A DNA stretch of 53,952 nt. Source: Eubacteriales bacterium (GTDB taxonomy: Bacteria > Bacillota > Clostridia > Lachnospirales > Lachnospiraceae). The notes beneath the pieces are model-generated. The model ran no database searches, had not been told where the DNA came from, and was given only the letters and a program-made list of their open reading frames with translations. The position numbers and the translations under genes were made by a program. The stretch is taken from the NCBI GenBank assembly GCA_030524175.1, contig JAUNHC010000037.1, positions 1-53,952 on the forward strand, given 5' to 3'. Shown here in pieces: positions 25,976 to 35,319 of this stretch; the stretch's first letter is position 1, and each line of letters begins with the position of its first letter.

Positions 25976-27164
25976 ATAAATTTACCCCCTTATATCTAGC
26001 AATTGCCGCCACATCTTTGTCTCCCCTTCCGGAAATATTGATGACGATGATCTGGTCTTTTTTCATAGAAGGGGCCAGCTTACGGGCATATGCCACTGCG
26101 TGGGCGCTTTCTATGGCCGGGATGATCCCTTCTGTCCTGGAAAGATATTCAAAGGCCTCCACCGCCTCCTTGTCTGTGACAGGGACATATTCAGCTCTTC
26201 CCGTGTCAGCAAGATTGGCGTGTTCCGGCCCGATGCCCGGATAGTCAAGCCCTGCTGAAATAGAATACACCGGAGCAATCTGACCATATTCATCCTGGCA
26301 GAAAATTGATTTCATTCCGTGGAAAACACCGGTACTGCCTTTTGCAATGGTAGCAGCATGTTTCTCTGTATCTACCCCGTGTCCTGCTGCCTCACATCCA
26401 ATAAGCCGTACCTGGGGATCCCCTATAAATTCATAGAAGGCACCCATGGCATTACTGCCCCCGCCCACACAGGCCAGGACAGCATCAGGCAGACATCCTT
26501 CCTTCTCCATAAGCTGTTCCTTGATCTCTTTTCCTATTACTTTCTGGAAATCCCGGACAATGGTAGGGAAGGGATGAGGCCCCATCACAGAGCCCAGCAC
26601 ATATAAGGTGTCATCCATTCTTCTGGTCCATTCTCTCATGGTCTCATTCACCGCATCCTTCAGAGTCATGGTACCGCTGGTCACAGGATGTACTTTTGCC
26701 CCAAGAAGCTCCATACGGAATACGTTAAGGGCCTGACGGTCCGTGTCCTCTTTTCCCATATAGACTTCACATTCCATATCCATAAGAGCTGCTGCCGTAG
26801 CTGTGGCAACACCGTGCTGTCCCGCTCCTGTCTCAGCGATCACACGGGTTTTTCCCATTTTCTTTGCCAAAAGCACCTGTCCCAGAACATTATTGATTTT
26901 ATGGGACCCTGTATGATTCAGGTCTTCCCTTTTCAAATATATTTTAGCTCCCCCAAGATCTTTTATCATCTTCTCTGCATAGTAGAGAATGGAGGGGCGG
27001 CCTGCGTAATTCTTAAGCAGGTCTTCCAGTTCCCTGTTGAATTCCGGATCTTTTTTATAATGGTTATATGCTTCTTCAAGCTCTTGTACGGCTGTCATTA
27101 AGGTTTCCGGAATGTATTGTCCGCCGTACTCACCGAAACGTCCTTTTTTCTCTTTTTTGTCCAC
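25968..27164 (-). CDS. trpB: tryptophan synthase beta chain
   Basis: This 398-residue PLP enzyme condenses indole and serine to tryptophan. The PLP lysine is in the motif HTGSHKINN (near residue 87), the phosphate-binding loop is GGGSNAMG, and the catalytic Glu is in AETGAGQHG. Length is normal for the TrpB1 type. It follows trpF by 5 nt. Confidence 0.97.
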   Translation of the reverse strand: MDKKEKKGRFGEYGGQYIPETLMTAVQELEEAYNHYKKDPEFNRELEDLLKNYAGRPSILYYAEKMIKDLGGAKIYLKREDLNHTGSHKINNVLGQVLLAKKMGKTRVIAETGAGQHGVATATAAALMDMECEVYMGKEDTDRQALNVFRMELLGAKVHPVTSGTMTLKDAVNETMREWTRRMDDTLYVLGSVMGPHPFPTIVRDFQKVIGKEIKEQLMEKEGCLPDAVLACVGGGSNAMGAFYEFIGDPQVRLIGCEAAGHGVDTEKHAATIAKGSTGVFHGMKSIFCQDEYGQIAPVYSISAGLDYPGIGPEHANLADTGRAEYVPVTDKEAVEAFEYLSRTEGIIPAIESAHAVAYARKLAPSMKKDQIIVINISGRGDKDVAAIARYKGVNLYE

Positions 27165-27169
27165 TTTTA

Positions 27170-27814
27170 TCAGTCCTCCGTTTTTCTATAAATACTGCTT
27201 TCAAATTCTCTCACATTTCTCATGAATCCTAGGATTTTTTGTTCGTCCTTCACACCGTCAGTCTCTGCGCCGCTGCTGATGTCCACCCCGAAGGGAAGGG
27301 TTTTGATCCCGGCAAGCCTTCCCTTAATATTGTCCGGTGTCAGCCCGCCTGCAAGCAGGAAGGGTTTCCTCATATCCGGCAAAAGGGAAAGATCAAAGGC
27401 ATCTCCCGTACCGCCGTACTCACCAGCCTTATAGGTATCCAGGAGAAGCATGTCGCAGGACAGCTTTTCCATCTCACTGACATACTCCCTGGATCTGACT
27501 CTCACAGCTTTTATAACAGGTTTCTCCGTCCAGGCTTTGAGAAACAGGATTTCTTCCTCTGTTTCATCTCCATGAAGCTGGATGACATCGATAATATCCT
27601 TATCTGCCAACAAAAGAATATTTTCGGGATTTTCGTTTACAAAAACTCCCACTGTCCTGATATCCGGATCCAGGAGTTTCCTTAACTCCTCAGCTCTTTC
27701 CGGTGATACCCGTCTCTTGGTACCTGCAAAAACAAAGCCTGCATAGTCCGGTTTGCAGCGGTTTAATATCTCTGTATCCTCAGGTCTTCTGATACCACAG
27801 ATTTTTATTTTCAT
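27170..27814 (-). CDS. trpF: phosphoribosylanthranilate isomerase
   Basis: This 214-residue TIM barrel begins [13 protein letters not shown]; the Cys of KICG and the Asp of FDLSLLPD-like motifs match the TrpF active site. It carries the FAGTKRRVS and GVDISSGAE phosphate-site segments. It converts PRA to CdRP. It is a separate gene, not fused to trpC. Confidence 0.95.
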   Translation of the reverse strand: MKIKICGIRRPEDTEILNRCKPDYAGFVFAGTKRRVSPERAEELRKLLDPDIRTVGVFVNENPENILLLADKDIIDVIQLHGDETEEEILFLKAWTEKPVIKAVRVRSREYVSEMEKLSCDMLLLDTYKAGEYGGTGDAFDLSLLPDMRKPFLLAGGLTPDNIKGRLAGIKTLPFGVDISSGAETDGVKDEQKILGFMRNVREFESSIYRKTED

Positions 27815-27838
27815 TTTTCACACCTCGTAAATACCCTA

Positions 27839-28624
27839 TCAGGAACAACCTCCTGCAAGCTTTCTCAGCATATCCCCTTTATCCCGGGCCCGCATCAGTG
27901 TCTCCCCCACAAGGATTCCGTTCACACCTTTTTCGTAAAGTCTGGCTACATCTTCACTGGTACGGATCCCACTCTCAGCAATAAATGGAATCTCTTTAGG
28001 CGCCAGCTCCCGAAGATGAAGGCTGTTGCCCAAATTAACTGTAAAATCTTTTAAATTACGGTTGTTCACCCCAATGAGTCTGGCTTTTGCATTCACTGCA
28101 GTCATAAGCTCTGTCTCATCATGGACTTCCACAAGGGCAGAAAGTCCAAGGGAATCACAAATATACTGATATTCCTGGATCTCTGCTCCGGAAAGAAGTG
28201 ATGCAATAAGAAGAACTGCATCTGCACCGATCACCTTGGCCTCAAAAATCTGATACGGGTCAACAGTAAAATCCTTCCTGAGAATGGGAATGGAAATATT
28301 TGCACGTATTTCCCTTAAATACTCATTGCTCCCCTGGAAAAAATGAGGCTCTGTGAGCACAGAGACAGCTGCTGCCCCCGCCTTTTCGTAAGACCGGGCG
28401 ATTTCCACATAAGGGAAATCCTCTGCGATCAATCCCTTGGAAGGGGAAGCTTTTTTCACCTCGCAGATGAAATGCAGGCCCGGCTCCCGGAAAACCTTCT
28501 CAAAAGGAAATCCTGTCCTGACATTCATAGACAGGGCTTTTTCCTTCATCTCTTCCGGTGAGACCGACCTTTTTGCCTCTTCCACCCGGATCCTGGTATC
28601 TGCTGCTATTTTATTAAGAATCAT
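27839..28624 (-). CDS. trpC: indole-3-glycerol phosphate synthase
   Basis: This 261-residue TIM barrel has FICEVKKASPSKGLIAEDF (active-site Lys and Glu), LRKDFTVDPYQI, IGVNNRNLKDF and AESGIRTSEDV, all TrpC signatures. ATG 28624 is preceded by AGGAGG. It closes the indole ring of CdRP. It lies 57 nt after trpD. Confidence 0.96.
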   Translation of the reverse strand: MILNKIAADTRIRVEEAKRSVSPEEMKEKALSMNVRTGFPFEKVFREPGLHFICEVKKASPSKGLIAEDFPYVEIARSYEKAGAAAVSVLTEPHFFQGSNEYLREIRANISIPILRKDFTVDPYQIFEAKVIGADAVLLIASLLSGAEIQEYQYICDSLGLSALVEVHDETELMTAVNAKARLIGVNNRNLKDFTVNLGNSLHLRELAPKEIPFIAESGIRTSEDVARLYEKGVNGILVGETLMRARDKGDMLRKLAGGCS

Positions 28625-28681
28625 GATTTCCTCCTGTTTCGCATTTGTCTGCACCTATATTTTGGAACAGCAGGACTTTTC

Positions 28682-29707
28682 TCAGCCTGCAGTTTCTGCC
28701 TCTGCCGTCAGACGGACAAACTCCTGCAGTTTTTCGTAAGCCTTGCCGCTGTCGATCAATTCTTCTGCCATACGGATACCATCCGCAAGGCTGATTCCAT
28801 CCTTTCCCAGATATAGGCTCATACCTGCATTCATAAGAATAATGTCACGTTTCGGCCCTCTCTCCTTACCCTTAAGGATATCAAGAGTGATCTGTGCATT
28901 TTCTTCCGGTGTTCCTCCGATCAGCTGATCCAAGGGACATCTCTCAAGCCCGAACTGCTCCGGTGTTATGGTGTAAGACGTAATCTCACCGAAGCGGATT
29001 TCATAAACATAGGTCTCTCCTGTGAGAGTTATCTCATCCAACCCGTCGGAACCGCATACCACCACACCTCTGTTAACCCCCAGATTAGAAAGCACTCTTG
29101 CCAGTGCAGGTGCCAAAGCCTTATCATATACACCCAAAAGCTGCATAGTAGCCGCCGCAGGATTAGACAAAGGCCCTAATATATTAAAAACAGTACGTAC
29201 TCCAAGCTCCTTGCGCACCGGGGCCGCAAATTTCATGGAGGAATGATAAGCAGGGGCAAACAGGAAGCAGAGATCACATTTTTTCAGAATGGCTTCGTTC
29301 TGCTCTGCACTTAAATTCAGCTGCACCCCAAGCCGTTCCAGCACATCTGCCGCGCCGCTCCTGCTGGATACGCTTCTGTTGCCATGCTTAGCCACCGGTA
29401 CCCCTCCTGCAGCCACCACAAATGCTGCAGTGGTGGAAATATTAAAGGTTCCTACCTCGTCCCCGCCGGTTCCTACTATATCAATGACCTCCCGCACCGG
29501 GTGTATCTTTATCCCTTTCTCCCTCATCACCTCCGCAAACGCTGTGATTTCTTCAATGGTCTCCCCCTTTATCCTGAGAGCCGTGAGGAAGCCGCCCATC
29601 TGTGCCTGGGTAGCCGTACCGTCCATCATCTCTCCCATAACAGCCTTTGCTTCGTCAAATCCTAAGTCGTCTCCGTTTGTCACTCTGTAAATGGCATCTT
29701 TCATCAT
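28682..29707 (-). CDS. trpD: anthranilate phosphoribosyltransferase
   Basis: This 341-residue enzyme attaches PRPP-derived phosphoribose to anthranilate. Family motifs are DIVGTGGDEVGTFNIST, VAKHGNRSVSSRSGAAD and FNILGPLSNPA. AGGAGG lies 9 nt before the first ATG. A 107-nt gap with a long hairpin separates it from trpG; the other trp genes are packed much more tightly. Confidence 0.97.
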   Translation of the reverse strand: MMKDAIYRVTNGDDLGFDEAKAVMGEMMDGTATQAQMGGFLTALRIKGETIEEITAFAEVMREKGIKIHPVREVIDIVGTGGDEVGTFNISTTAAFVVAAGGVPVAKHGNRSVSSRSGAADVLERLGVQLNLSAEQNEAILKKCDLCFLFAPAYHSSMKFAAPVRKELGVRTVFNILGPLSNPAAATMQLLGVYDKALAPALARVLSNLGVNRGVVVCGSDGLDEITLTGETYVYEIRFGEITSYTITPEQFGLERCPLDQLIGGTPEENAQITLDILKGKERGPKRDIILMNAGMSLYLGKDGISLADGIRMAEELIDSGKAYEKLQEFVRLTAEAETAG

Positions 29708-29742
29708 AGTTTATATCCTCCTGTCACTGTCAATTGTCAAGA

Positions 29743-29810
29743 TGCCAGGGATAAAAGGTCATACAATGCATCCTCATATATAAGAGGATCACTTTTAAGC
29801 CTGGCGTCAT
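29743..29810 (-). other. 68-nt hairpin between trpG and trpD
   Basis: Outer arms GACGCCAGG and CCTGGCATC pair with one G-T, and an inner stem ATCCTC/GAGGAT (29772-29791) caps the structure. There is no following U run, so it is not a simple terminator. It could act in mRNA processing or in setting differential expression within the operon. Confidence 0.55.
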
Positions 29811-29814
29811 TTTA

Positions 29815-30390
29815 TTATATGTTCATAAAGTTCTGTAAAATATCTTTCCCCCTTGGGGTTAAAATGGATTCCGGATGAAACTGAAGCCCAAAAACAGGAA
29901 GATTCCTGTGCTGTACAGCCATCACTTCGCCCTCTTTGGAAACAGCGGTGACTTCCAGCTCCTTTGGCAGGTCTTTTTCCTCCACAATAAGAGAATGGTA
30001 TCTGGCAGCCTCGATCTCCCCGGGCAGTCCTGCAAACAGCCTGCATGGTGCGGTGATTTGGATCATATCCTTCTTTCCGTGCATCAATTCATGGGCAAGG
30101 CTTACCGTGCCTCCCAATGCTTCACAGATACCCTGATGTCCCAGGCATACTCCCAAAAGAGGGATTTCTATCTGCTTATCAGCTATTTCACGGATCAATG
30201 CCTCACAGATACCTGCCTCTGCCGGTCTTCCCGGTCCTGGAGAGAGAATGATGCGCTCCGGTTTCCTCTTCAGCACATCAGAAACTGTATATTCCCCGTT
30301 GCGGATAACCTTGATATCCGGCTGTATTTCTCCGATCATTTGATATAGGTTGTAGGAAAAACTGTCATAATTATCAATCAAAAGTATCAT
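29815..30390 (-). CDS. trpG: anthranilate synthase component II (glutamine amidotransferase)
   Basis: This 191-residue class I amidotransferase begins MILLIDNYDSFSYNL. The nucleophile Cys is in LGVCLGHQGI and the His-Glu pair in FGLQFHPESIL. It supplies ammonia to TrpE. It overlaps trpE by 4 nt (ATGA). Similar proteins also serve p-aminobenzoate synthesis, but the operon makes TrpG the primary role. Confidence 0.95.
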   Translation of the reverse strand: MILLIDNYDSFSYNLYQMIGEIQPDIKVIRNGEYTVSDVLKRKPERIILSPGPGRPAEAGICEALIREIADKQIEIPLLGVCLGHQGICEALGGTVSLAHELMHGKKDMIQITAPCRLFAGLPGEIEAARYHSLIVEEKDLPKELEVTAVSKEGEVMAVQHRNLPVFGLQFHPESILTPRGKDILQNFMNI

Positions 30391-31847
30391 CGGTCCACCT
30401 CCTGCGCCTGCTCCAGTGCCTGGATGACTGCCTTGGCCTTGTTGGCTGACTCCTCATATTCCTTCTCCGGTATACTGTCAGCCACAATTCCGCCTCCCGC
30501 CTGCACATAAACCTTGCCGTTCTTTTTTACTGCCATACGGATTGCAATACAGGTATCCAGATTTCCCGTGAAATCCAGATATCCGAGAGCACCGCCGTAA
30601 ATGCCTCTCGGCGCCTTTTCCAACTCCTCAATGATCTGGCAGGCCCGGATTTTCGGTGCGCCGGAAAGGGTGCCTGCGGGAAGAACAGCTTCCACGGCAT
30701 CCAACCCATCATAATCCTCCCTGATATCTCCTTCTACCTGGGAACAGATATGCATAATCCGTGAGTATCGGTGGATCATCTGGTATCTGGTGACTTCCAC
30801 AGTGCCGAAACGCGATATTTTCCCAAGATCGTTTCTGCCCAGATCCACCAGCATATTGTGTTCCGATAGTTCCTTCTCATCTGCCAGAAGTTCCTTTTCC
30901 AACGTCTCGTCTTCCTCCTGGTTCCGCCCTCTGGGCCTGGAACCTGCCACCGGAAATGTGGTAAGCCTTCCATGCTCCAGCCGTACAAGAGTTTCCGGCG
31001 AGCTGCACATTACTTCCAGGTCATCGATTTTAAGATAGACCATATAAGGGGACGGGTTGGTGGTACGGAGAACCCGGTAAGCATGAAAAAGACTTCCGTC
31101 ATATGGGCTCTCAAACTGACGTGAGATAACTGCCTGGAAAATATCCCCCTTGCGGATATATTCCTTTGTCTTTTCTACCACTGCGCAGTATTCCTCTTTG
31201 CTGAAATTACAGGTGAAATCTGTTTTGCCTCCCGCTTCCGGTGTAACTTCTTTTTCAAGAGGTTCCCTTAAGAAGGCTGCCATACGCTCAAGGGCTGCCA
31301 TGGCTTTTCCGTAGTTTTCCATGAGGGAATCTGTTTTTATATTAACTATGATCTCTATTTTCTGCTTCAGATGGTCATATACGATCACCTTTTCAAACAA
31401 CATCACATCGAAATCATCAAAATCGCCGCTTGCAAGCTTTAGCTCCGGCTCTGCGTAATGAATCATGGAATAGCCGAAATAACCGACCAGCCCTCCTGCA
31501 AAGGGCGGCATGTCAGGAAGGACAGGCCCGCGGTATTCCTTCATCAGCTCTCTGATCACTTCCAAAGGATCATCCGTCTCCACTGTCCGCTTCTTCCCGT
31601 CTTTTTCAATGGTAACGAAGCGGTCCTTACCGGAGATACGAAGCAGCGGGTCGCAGCCAAGGAAAGAATATCTGGCCCATCGTTCGCTGCCCTCCACACT
31701 CTCCAGAAGAAAGCAGCGGGTGCTTCTTCCTGTGATTTTCTTTAAGATTCCCATGGGCGTGATAAAATCCGCATAAATTTCTTTGCGTACCGGCAGGAGA
31801 GGATATTCCTCTGCCAGTTCCAATAATCTGGTTACCTCTGTTTTCAT
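30387..31847 (-). CDS. trpE: anthranilate synthase component I
   Basis: This 486-residue chorismate-using enzyme has the tryptophan feedback motif LLES (CFLLESVEGSERWARYS), GDIFQAVISRQF, the AGSRPRGR motif and GTLSGAPKIRA. ATG 31847 (MKTEVTRLLELAEEYPLL) is chosen over the longer frame because AAAGGAG lies before it. It is the first gene of trpEGDCFBA, downstream of the T-box leader. Confidence 0.96.
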   Translation of the reverse strand: MKTEVTRLLELAEEYPLLPVRKEIYADFITPMGILKKITGRSTRCFLLESVEGSERWARYSFLGCDPLLRISGKDRFVTIEKDGKKRTVETDDPLEVIRELMKEYRGPVLPDMPPFAGGLVGYFGYSMIHYAEPELKLASGDFDDFDVMLFEKVIVYDHLKQKIEIIVNIKTDSLMENYGKAMAALERMAAFLREPLEKEVTPEAGGKTDFTCNFSKEEYCAVVEKTKEYIRKGDIFQAVISRQFESPYDGSLFHAYRVLRTTNPSPYMVYLKIDDLEVMCSSPETLVRLEHGRLTTFPVAGSRPRGRNQEEDETLEKELLADEKELSEHNMLVDLGRNDLGKISRFGTVEVTRYQMIHRYSRIMHICSQVEGDIREDYDGLDAVEAVLPAGTLSGAPKIRACQIIEELEKAPRGIYGGALGYLDFTGNLDTCIAIRMAVKKNGKVYVQAGGGIVADSIPEKEYEESANKAKAVIQALEQAQEVDR

Positions 31848-31893
31848 GCTGTCGTTCTCCTTTCTTAGACGGGCGGGATGGTAAAGAGAAAAT

Positions 31894-31915
31894 ATTGTGT
31901 GCATCCCCCGGAGGG
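31894..31915. repeat. 22-nt dispersed repeat, copy 1
   Basis: The stretch ATTGTGTGCATCCCCC plus CGGAGG and a final G is identical to 51936-51957, 20 kb away. Here it lies between the trp T-box terminator and trpE. The CCCC/GGGG core can fold on itself. Confidence 0.7.
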
Positions 31916-31924
31916 GTTCTGTAC

Positions 31925-32215
31925 ACAAAAAAAGCTTCTGCCCCTTAACGTAATGTTATGGGACAAAAGCTTAAACTTCTGCGATACCACCCAAATTGAC
32001 TGTCCTCCAAAATACAGACAATCCACTCCATTCATGTACTATCATACATGCCCCGGTTGGTAACGGATGGGGTCTCCCGTCAGTCCCTACTCCCCTGAAG
32101 GTTTCAGTCTGCCCTCGCAAGTCCATTCTAAAAAAACTCCGCTGCCGTCCTCTCACCGCCGGACTGCTCTCTGTAAACATCTGTCTTTTTATACTACTCT
32201 TGCTCATCGGTTTCT
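31925..32215 (-). promoter_or_regulatory. tryptophan T-box leader of the trp operon
   Basis: The minus strand contains the T-box core TGGGTGGTATCGC (31981-31993), followed by a terminator (AAGCTTTTGTCCC with GGGGCAGAAGCTTTTTTT). Upstream are the Stem I landmarks AGAGTAGTA and ACAGAGAG, and a specifier-loop stretch GAATGGA that offers the Trp codon UGG. Uncharged tRNA-Trp would stabilise the antiterminator and turn on trpE onward. Confidence 0.93.
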
Positions 32216-32231
32216 TGCTTTTTCTGAAAAT

Positions 32232-32260
32232 AGTATAATATGCATTTTTTTATTTGTCAA
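32232..32260 (-). promoter_or_regulatory. promoter of the trp operon
   Basis: A perfect TTGACA (32255-32260, minus) and TATACT (32232-32237) are spaced by 17 nt, just upstream of the T-box. Confidence 0.9.
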
Positions 32261-32330
32261 CACTTTTTTACATCTTTGCTTTAAATTTTTAGTGTGATAC
32301 AGTATCTTTCCTATGATCCACACAGCAGGA

Positions 32331-33206
32331 TCAGTAGCACAGGACCTCACATCCATCCTCTGTGACCAGGACCATGACTTCCCACTGTGCGGAAGGTTTC
32401 CCGTCTTCAGTGCGCACAGTCCAGCCGTCTTCCTCATCTGTGAAAATTTTATCGCTGCCCATGTTGACCATGGGTTCGATGGTAAATATCATGCCGGGTA
32501 CCATAAGCACTCCGCTGTTTTCTTCAGAAACATAACTCACCCATGGATCCTCATGGAATTCCAAACCTACACCGTGACCGCCGATTTCACGGACCACAGT
32601 ATATCCGTTTTCCAGTGCATGGACATGTACAGCATGGCCCATGTTTCCTATGGGTGTCCATGGTTTCACCTTGGATATCCCTATATCCACGCATTCCTTC
32701 ACCACCTGCACAAGCCGTTCCCGCTCGGGGCTTACCTGCCCGATGCAGAACATTCTTGAGGAGTCGGAAAAATACCCCTGATAAATGGTGGAGACATCCA
32801 CATTGATAATATCTCCCTCCTTCAGAACTTCCTCCTCACAGGGGATTCCATGGCATACCACATTATTTATTGATGTACACACACTTTTAGGAAAACCTTC
32901 ATAGTCCAAAGGTGCCGGTATTCCGCCGTGCTTTACCGTCTCCTGGTGTACCCAGGTATTTATTTCCTCCGTGGTGACTCCGGCTGCGATATGCTCCTGT
33001 ACGTAGTCAAGGACAGCAATATTAATCTTGCAGCTCTCCTTGATCTTCTCTATCTGGCCGGGTGTTTTGATCAGATCATGGTCAATGACCGGCAGTCCCT
33101 TCTGGCGCAGAAGTTCCAGCTTCTGGTCAAATGCCTCATGGCACTTCTTGTATTTCTTTCCGCTGGCGCACCAGCAGGGATCATTTCTCCCGATTTTTCC
33201 TGACAT
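32331..33206 (-). CDS. map: methionine aminopeptidase with N-terminal SEC-C zinc motif
   Basis: This 291-residue protein has a SEC-C motif at the N terminus (GRNDPCWCASGKKYKKCH, residues 6-23) and a type I methionine aminopeptidase domain after residue 45. Metal ligands are visible in NVDVSTIYQGYFSD (Asp, Asp), GHGVGLEFHEDP (His) and FTIEPMVN (Glu). It removes the initiator Met from nascent chains; the SEC-C zinc finger may dock it at the ribosome. It is transcribed alone. Confidence 0.95.
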   Translation of the reverse strand: MSGKIGRNDPCWCASGKKYKKCHEAFDQKLELLRQKGLPVIDHDLIKTPGQIEKIKESCKINIAVLDYVQEHIAAGVTTEEINTWVHQETVKHGGIPAPLDYEGFPKSVCTSINNVVCHGIPCEEEVLKEGDIINVDVSTIYQGYFSDSSRMFCIGQVSPERERLVQVVKECVDIGISKVKPWTPIGNMGHAVHVHALENGYTVVREIGGHGVGLEFHEDPWVSYVSEENSGVLMVPGMIFTIEPMVNMGSDKIFTDEEDGWTVRTEDGKPSAQWEVMVLVTEDGCEVLCY

Positions 33207-33231
33207 ATCACATTTGCTCCTTGTTTATAAT

Positions 33232-34164
33232 CTACTTTTTATTACTATGAAAATTCTGTCCTATCATTCCGGCCAGTGCTCTGGAGCGGCCGGCAGGCAG
33301 ATTAAGAAGAACAATAGCCGCCAAAACAAGTACCACTCCTGCAAAGGAAGCCCCTGTCATCCCCTCGTGAAACACCGCAACACCGGCTATGGTGGCCACC
33401 ACAGGCTCAATGGACGCCATGATCGATGCGGAGCTGGCTTTTACATAAGATAAACCTATGGTGTAGAAAAGGTAAGGCAGCACAGCCGTTATAAAGGCTG
33501 TGAGAAATATAAGGAGGACAAGCCGGCCTTTATCCTGCGCCGCAGCTATTTTCTCTGCCATATCACCGGGACGGCAGACAAAAAGAGCCCCTGCCCCGCC
33601 GCAAAGAAAAGCATAGGTGGTAACTGTGACAGGACTGTATTTCCGCAGGGCGAAGGTACCAAGAATACTGTACAGCCCGTAACCAAAGCCAGACATCAGC
33701 CCGAATCCCACTGCAGCAAGTGATATCCGTCCTCCCCCAACCATTCCTGTCACCAAAATACAGCCTGTAAAGGCCAGTCCCAGGGCTATGACCTTCCTTG
33801 TATCAAGCTTCTCGTGAAACAAAACAAGGGACATGAGCATGACCATAACCGGGGCTGTATATAACAGAATTGCCGCCACAGACAGAGATGCCATAGAGAT
33901 TGTTGTGAAATAGCACACCGTAAACATAAGGATACTCAGGACCCCAAGCCCTATAAACCACCCTATGTCCCTAAGCCTGATACGAAGCTTATCCTTGTCA
34001 TACAAAGCAGTCACAGCCACAAATATGACAGCTCCTCCCATGATACGCAGAGATGCTATCTGGATGGAGCTGAACCCATAGTTTCCCAGTTTCCGCACAA
34101 AAATCCCCATAATTCCCCAAAGACTTCCGGCGATCAATATAAAAACAGGTGCCAAACGTTTCAT
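33232..34164 (-). CDS. EamA/DMT-family transporter
   Basis: This 310-residue protein has ten hydrophobic segments in two repeated EamA halves (GSLWGIMGIFVRKLG near the start; MSGFGYGLYSILGTFALR near the start of half two). Such proteins export or exchange small metabolites. ATG 34164 (MKRLAPVFIL) follows GAGGGG. The substrate cannot be named from sequence. Confidence 0.88.
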   Translation of the reverse strand: MKRLAPVFILIAGSLWGIMGIFVRKLGNYGFSSIQIASLRIMGGAVIFVAVTALYDKDKLRIRLRDIGWFIGLGVLSILMFTVCYFTTISMASLSVAAILLYTAPVMVMLMSLVLFHEKLDTRKVIALGLAFTGCILVTGMVGGGRISLAAVGFGLMSGFGYGLYSILGTFALRKYSPVTVTTYAFLCGGAGALFVCRPGDMAEKIAAAQDKGRLVLLIFLTAFITAVLPYLFYTIGLSYVKASSASIMASIEPVVATIAGVAVFHEGMTGASFAGVVLVLAAIVLLNLPAGRSRALAGMIGQNFHSNKK

Positions 34165-34269
34165 TTTCTCTTTCGTCCCCTCATAATACAGGCAGCTTCC
34201 TTGTCTCTGCACTGCAGCTTATTCTCCAACAGTCCGGGCACACCGGAACTGCTGTACTTATTTATCATT

Positions 34270-35046
34270 TTACCCAAGCGCCACATCAAGGATCATCATC
34301 ACCACGAATCCCACTCCAAAAGCGATAGTCCCCACATTACTGTGCTCTCCCTCACTGGCTTCGGGTATAAGTTCCTCCACCACCACATAAATCATTGCTC
34401 CGGCGGCAAAGGAAAGAAGGTAAGGAAGAACAGGTGTGATATAGGCGGCCAGAAGCAGTGTCACACCTCCTGCCACAGGTTCCACTGCCCCGGAAAGTGT
34501 TCCGTAAAGAAATGCCTTACCTCTGCTTGAGCCGTCACCGCGAAGGGGCATGGAAATAATAGCTCCCTCCGGAAAATTCTGGATAGCAATACCAACAGCC
34601 AGCGCAAAAGCTCCCGCTATAGTTACTGTATCATTTCCCGAAATGGCACCTGCAAACACTGCACCTGCGGAAAGTCCTTCCGGAATGTTATGGATAGTCA
34701 CTGCAAGCACCAGCATTGTGGTCTTTTTTAAAGAGCATTTCGGCCCTTCAGACTCGTCACAGCCCAAATGAAGATGGGGCACGATCTTGTCCATCAGAAG
34801 AAGAAAAGCAATTCCCAGCGAAAATCCTGCCGCTGCGGGAATGAAAGCAAATTTGCCCATACCTCCGCTCATATCCATGGCCGGTATCAAAAGAGACCAC
34901 ACCGAAGCCGCCACCATGACACCTGAGGCAAAGCCGAGAAACGCTTTCTGCACCAGAGGTTTTAATTCTCTGCGCATAAAAAATACACAGGCCGAACCTA
35001 ATGTTGTTCCGATAAAAGGTATCATAAGCCCTAAAAATATCTGCAT
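34270..35046 (-). CDS. ZIP-family divalent metal transporter
   Basis: This 258-residue protein has about eight membrane segments and the ZIP metal-site motifs HNIPEGLSAG and NFPEGAIISMP. A short His/Cys-containing loop (PHLHLGCDESEGPKCS) separates segments 3 and 4. It probably imports zinc or another divalent metal. ATG 35046 follows GAGGAG; the longer open frame is not needed. Whether it also feeds nickel to the acs locus is unknown. Confidence 0.88.
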   Translation of the reverse strand: MQIFLGLMIPFIGTTLGSACVFFMRRELKPLVQKAFLGFASGVMVAASVWSLLIPAMDMSGGMGKFAFIPAAAGFSLGIAFLLLMDKIVPHLHLGCDESEGPKCSLKKTTMLVLAVTIHNIPEGLSAGAVFAGAISGNDTVTIAGAFALAVGIAIQNFPEGAIISMPLRGDGSSRGKAFLYGTLSGAVEPVAGGVTLLLAAYITPVLPYLLSFAAGAMIYVVVEELIPEASEGEHSNVGTIAFGVGFVVMMILDVALG

Positions 35047-35187
35047 TCCATATCTCCTCTCTCTTGAAATTTTCCCACAGCCTGCGTAGTAAATACGCAT
35101 ACCTGTGTGAATTGTCACTGTCATCTTATTGAGAGTAAACAGTAACATTATCATAACACAATTTTGGAAAAATAACACTAAATTTTC

Positions 35188-35216
35188 TTGCTCTCACACC
35201 AGGACTGTGCTATACT
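35188..35216 (+). promoter_or_regulatory. promoter of the TPP riboswitch-thiT unit
   Basis: TTGCTC (35188-35193) and TATACT (35211-35216) are separated by 17 nt. The expected start is about 35223, immediately before the aptamer. Confidence 0.75.
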
Positions 35217-35225
35217 AAATCATTG

Positions 35226-35310
35226 AACCAAGGGAGCTTGCGCATGCAGGCTGAGAGGAAGCGGGGCTTCGACCTTTTAACTTGATTTGGATAATGCCAA
35301 CGTAAGGAGG
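35226..35310 (+). promoter_or_regulatory. TPP riboswitch (THI element)
   Basis: The conserved blocks of the thiamine pyrophosphate aptamer are present in order: GGGAGC, GGCTGAGAGG, GACCTTTTAACTTGAT and GGATAATGCCAACGTAAGGA. The ribosome site of thiT (AAGGAGG) overlaps the 3' end of the aptamer, and no terminator fits between, so control is probably at translation initiation. Confidence 0.95.
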
Positions 35311-35319
35311 AAAATGAAT

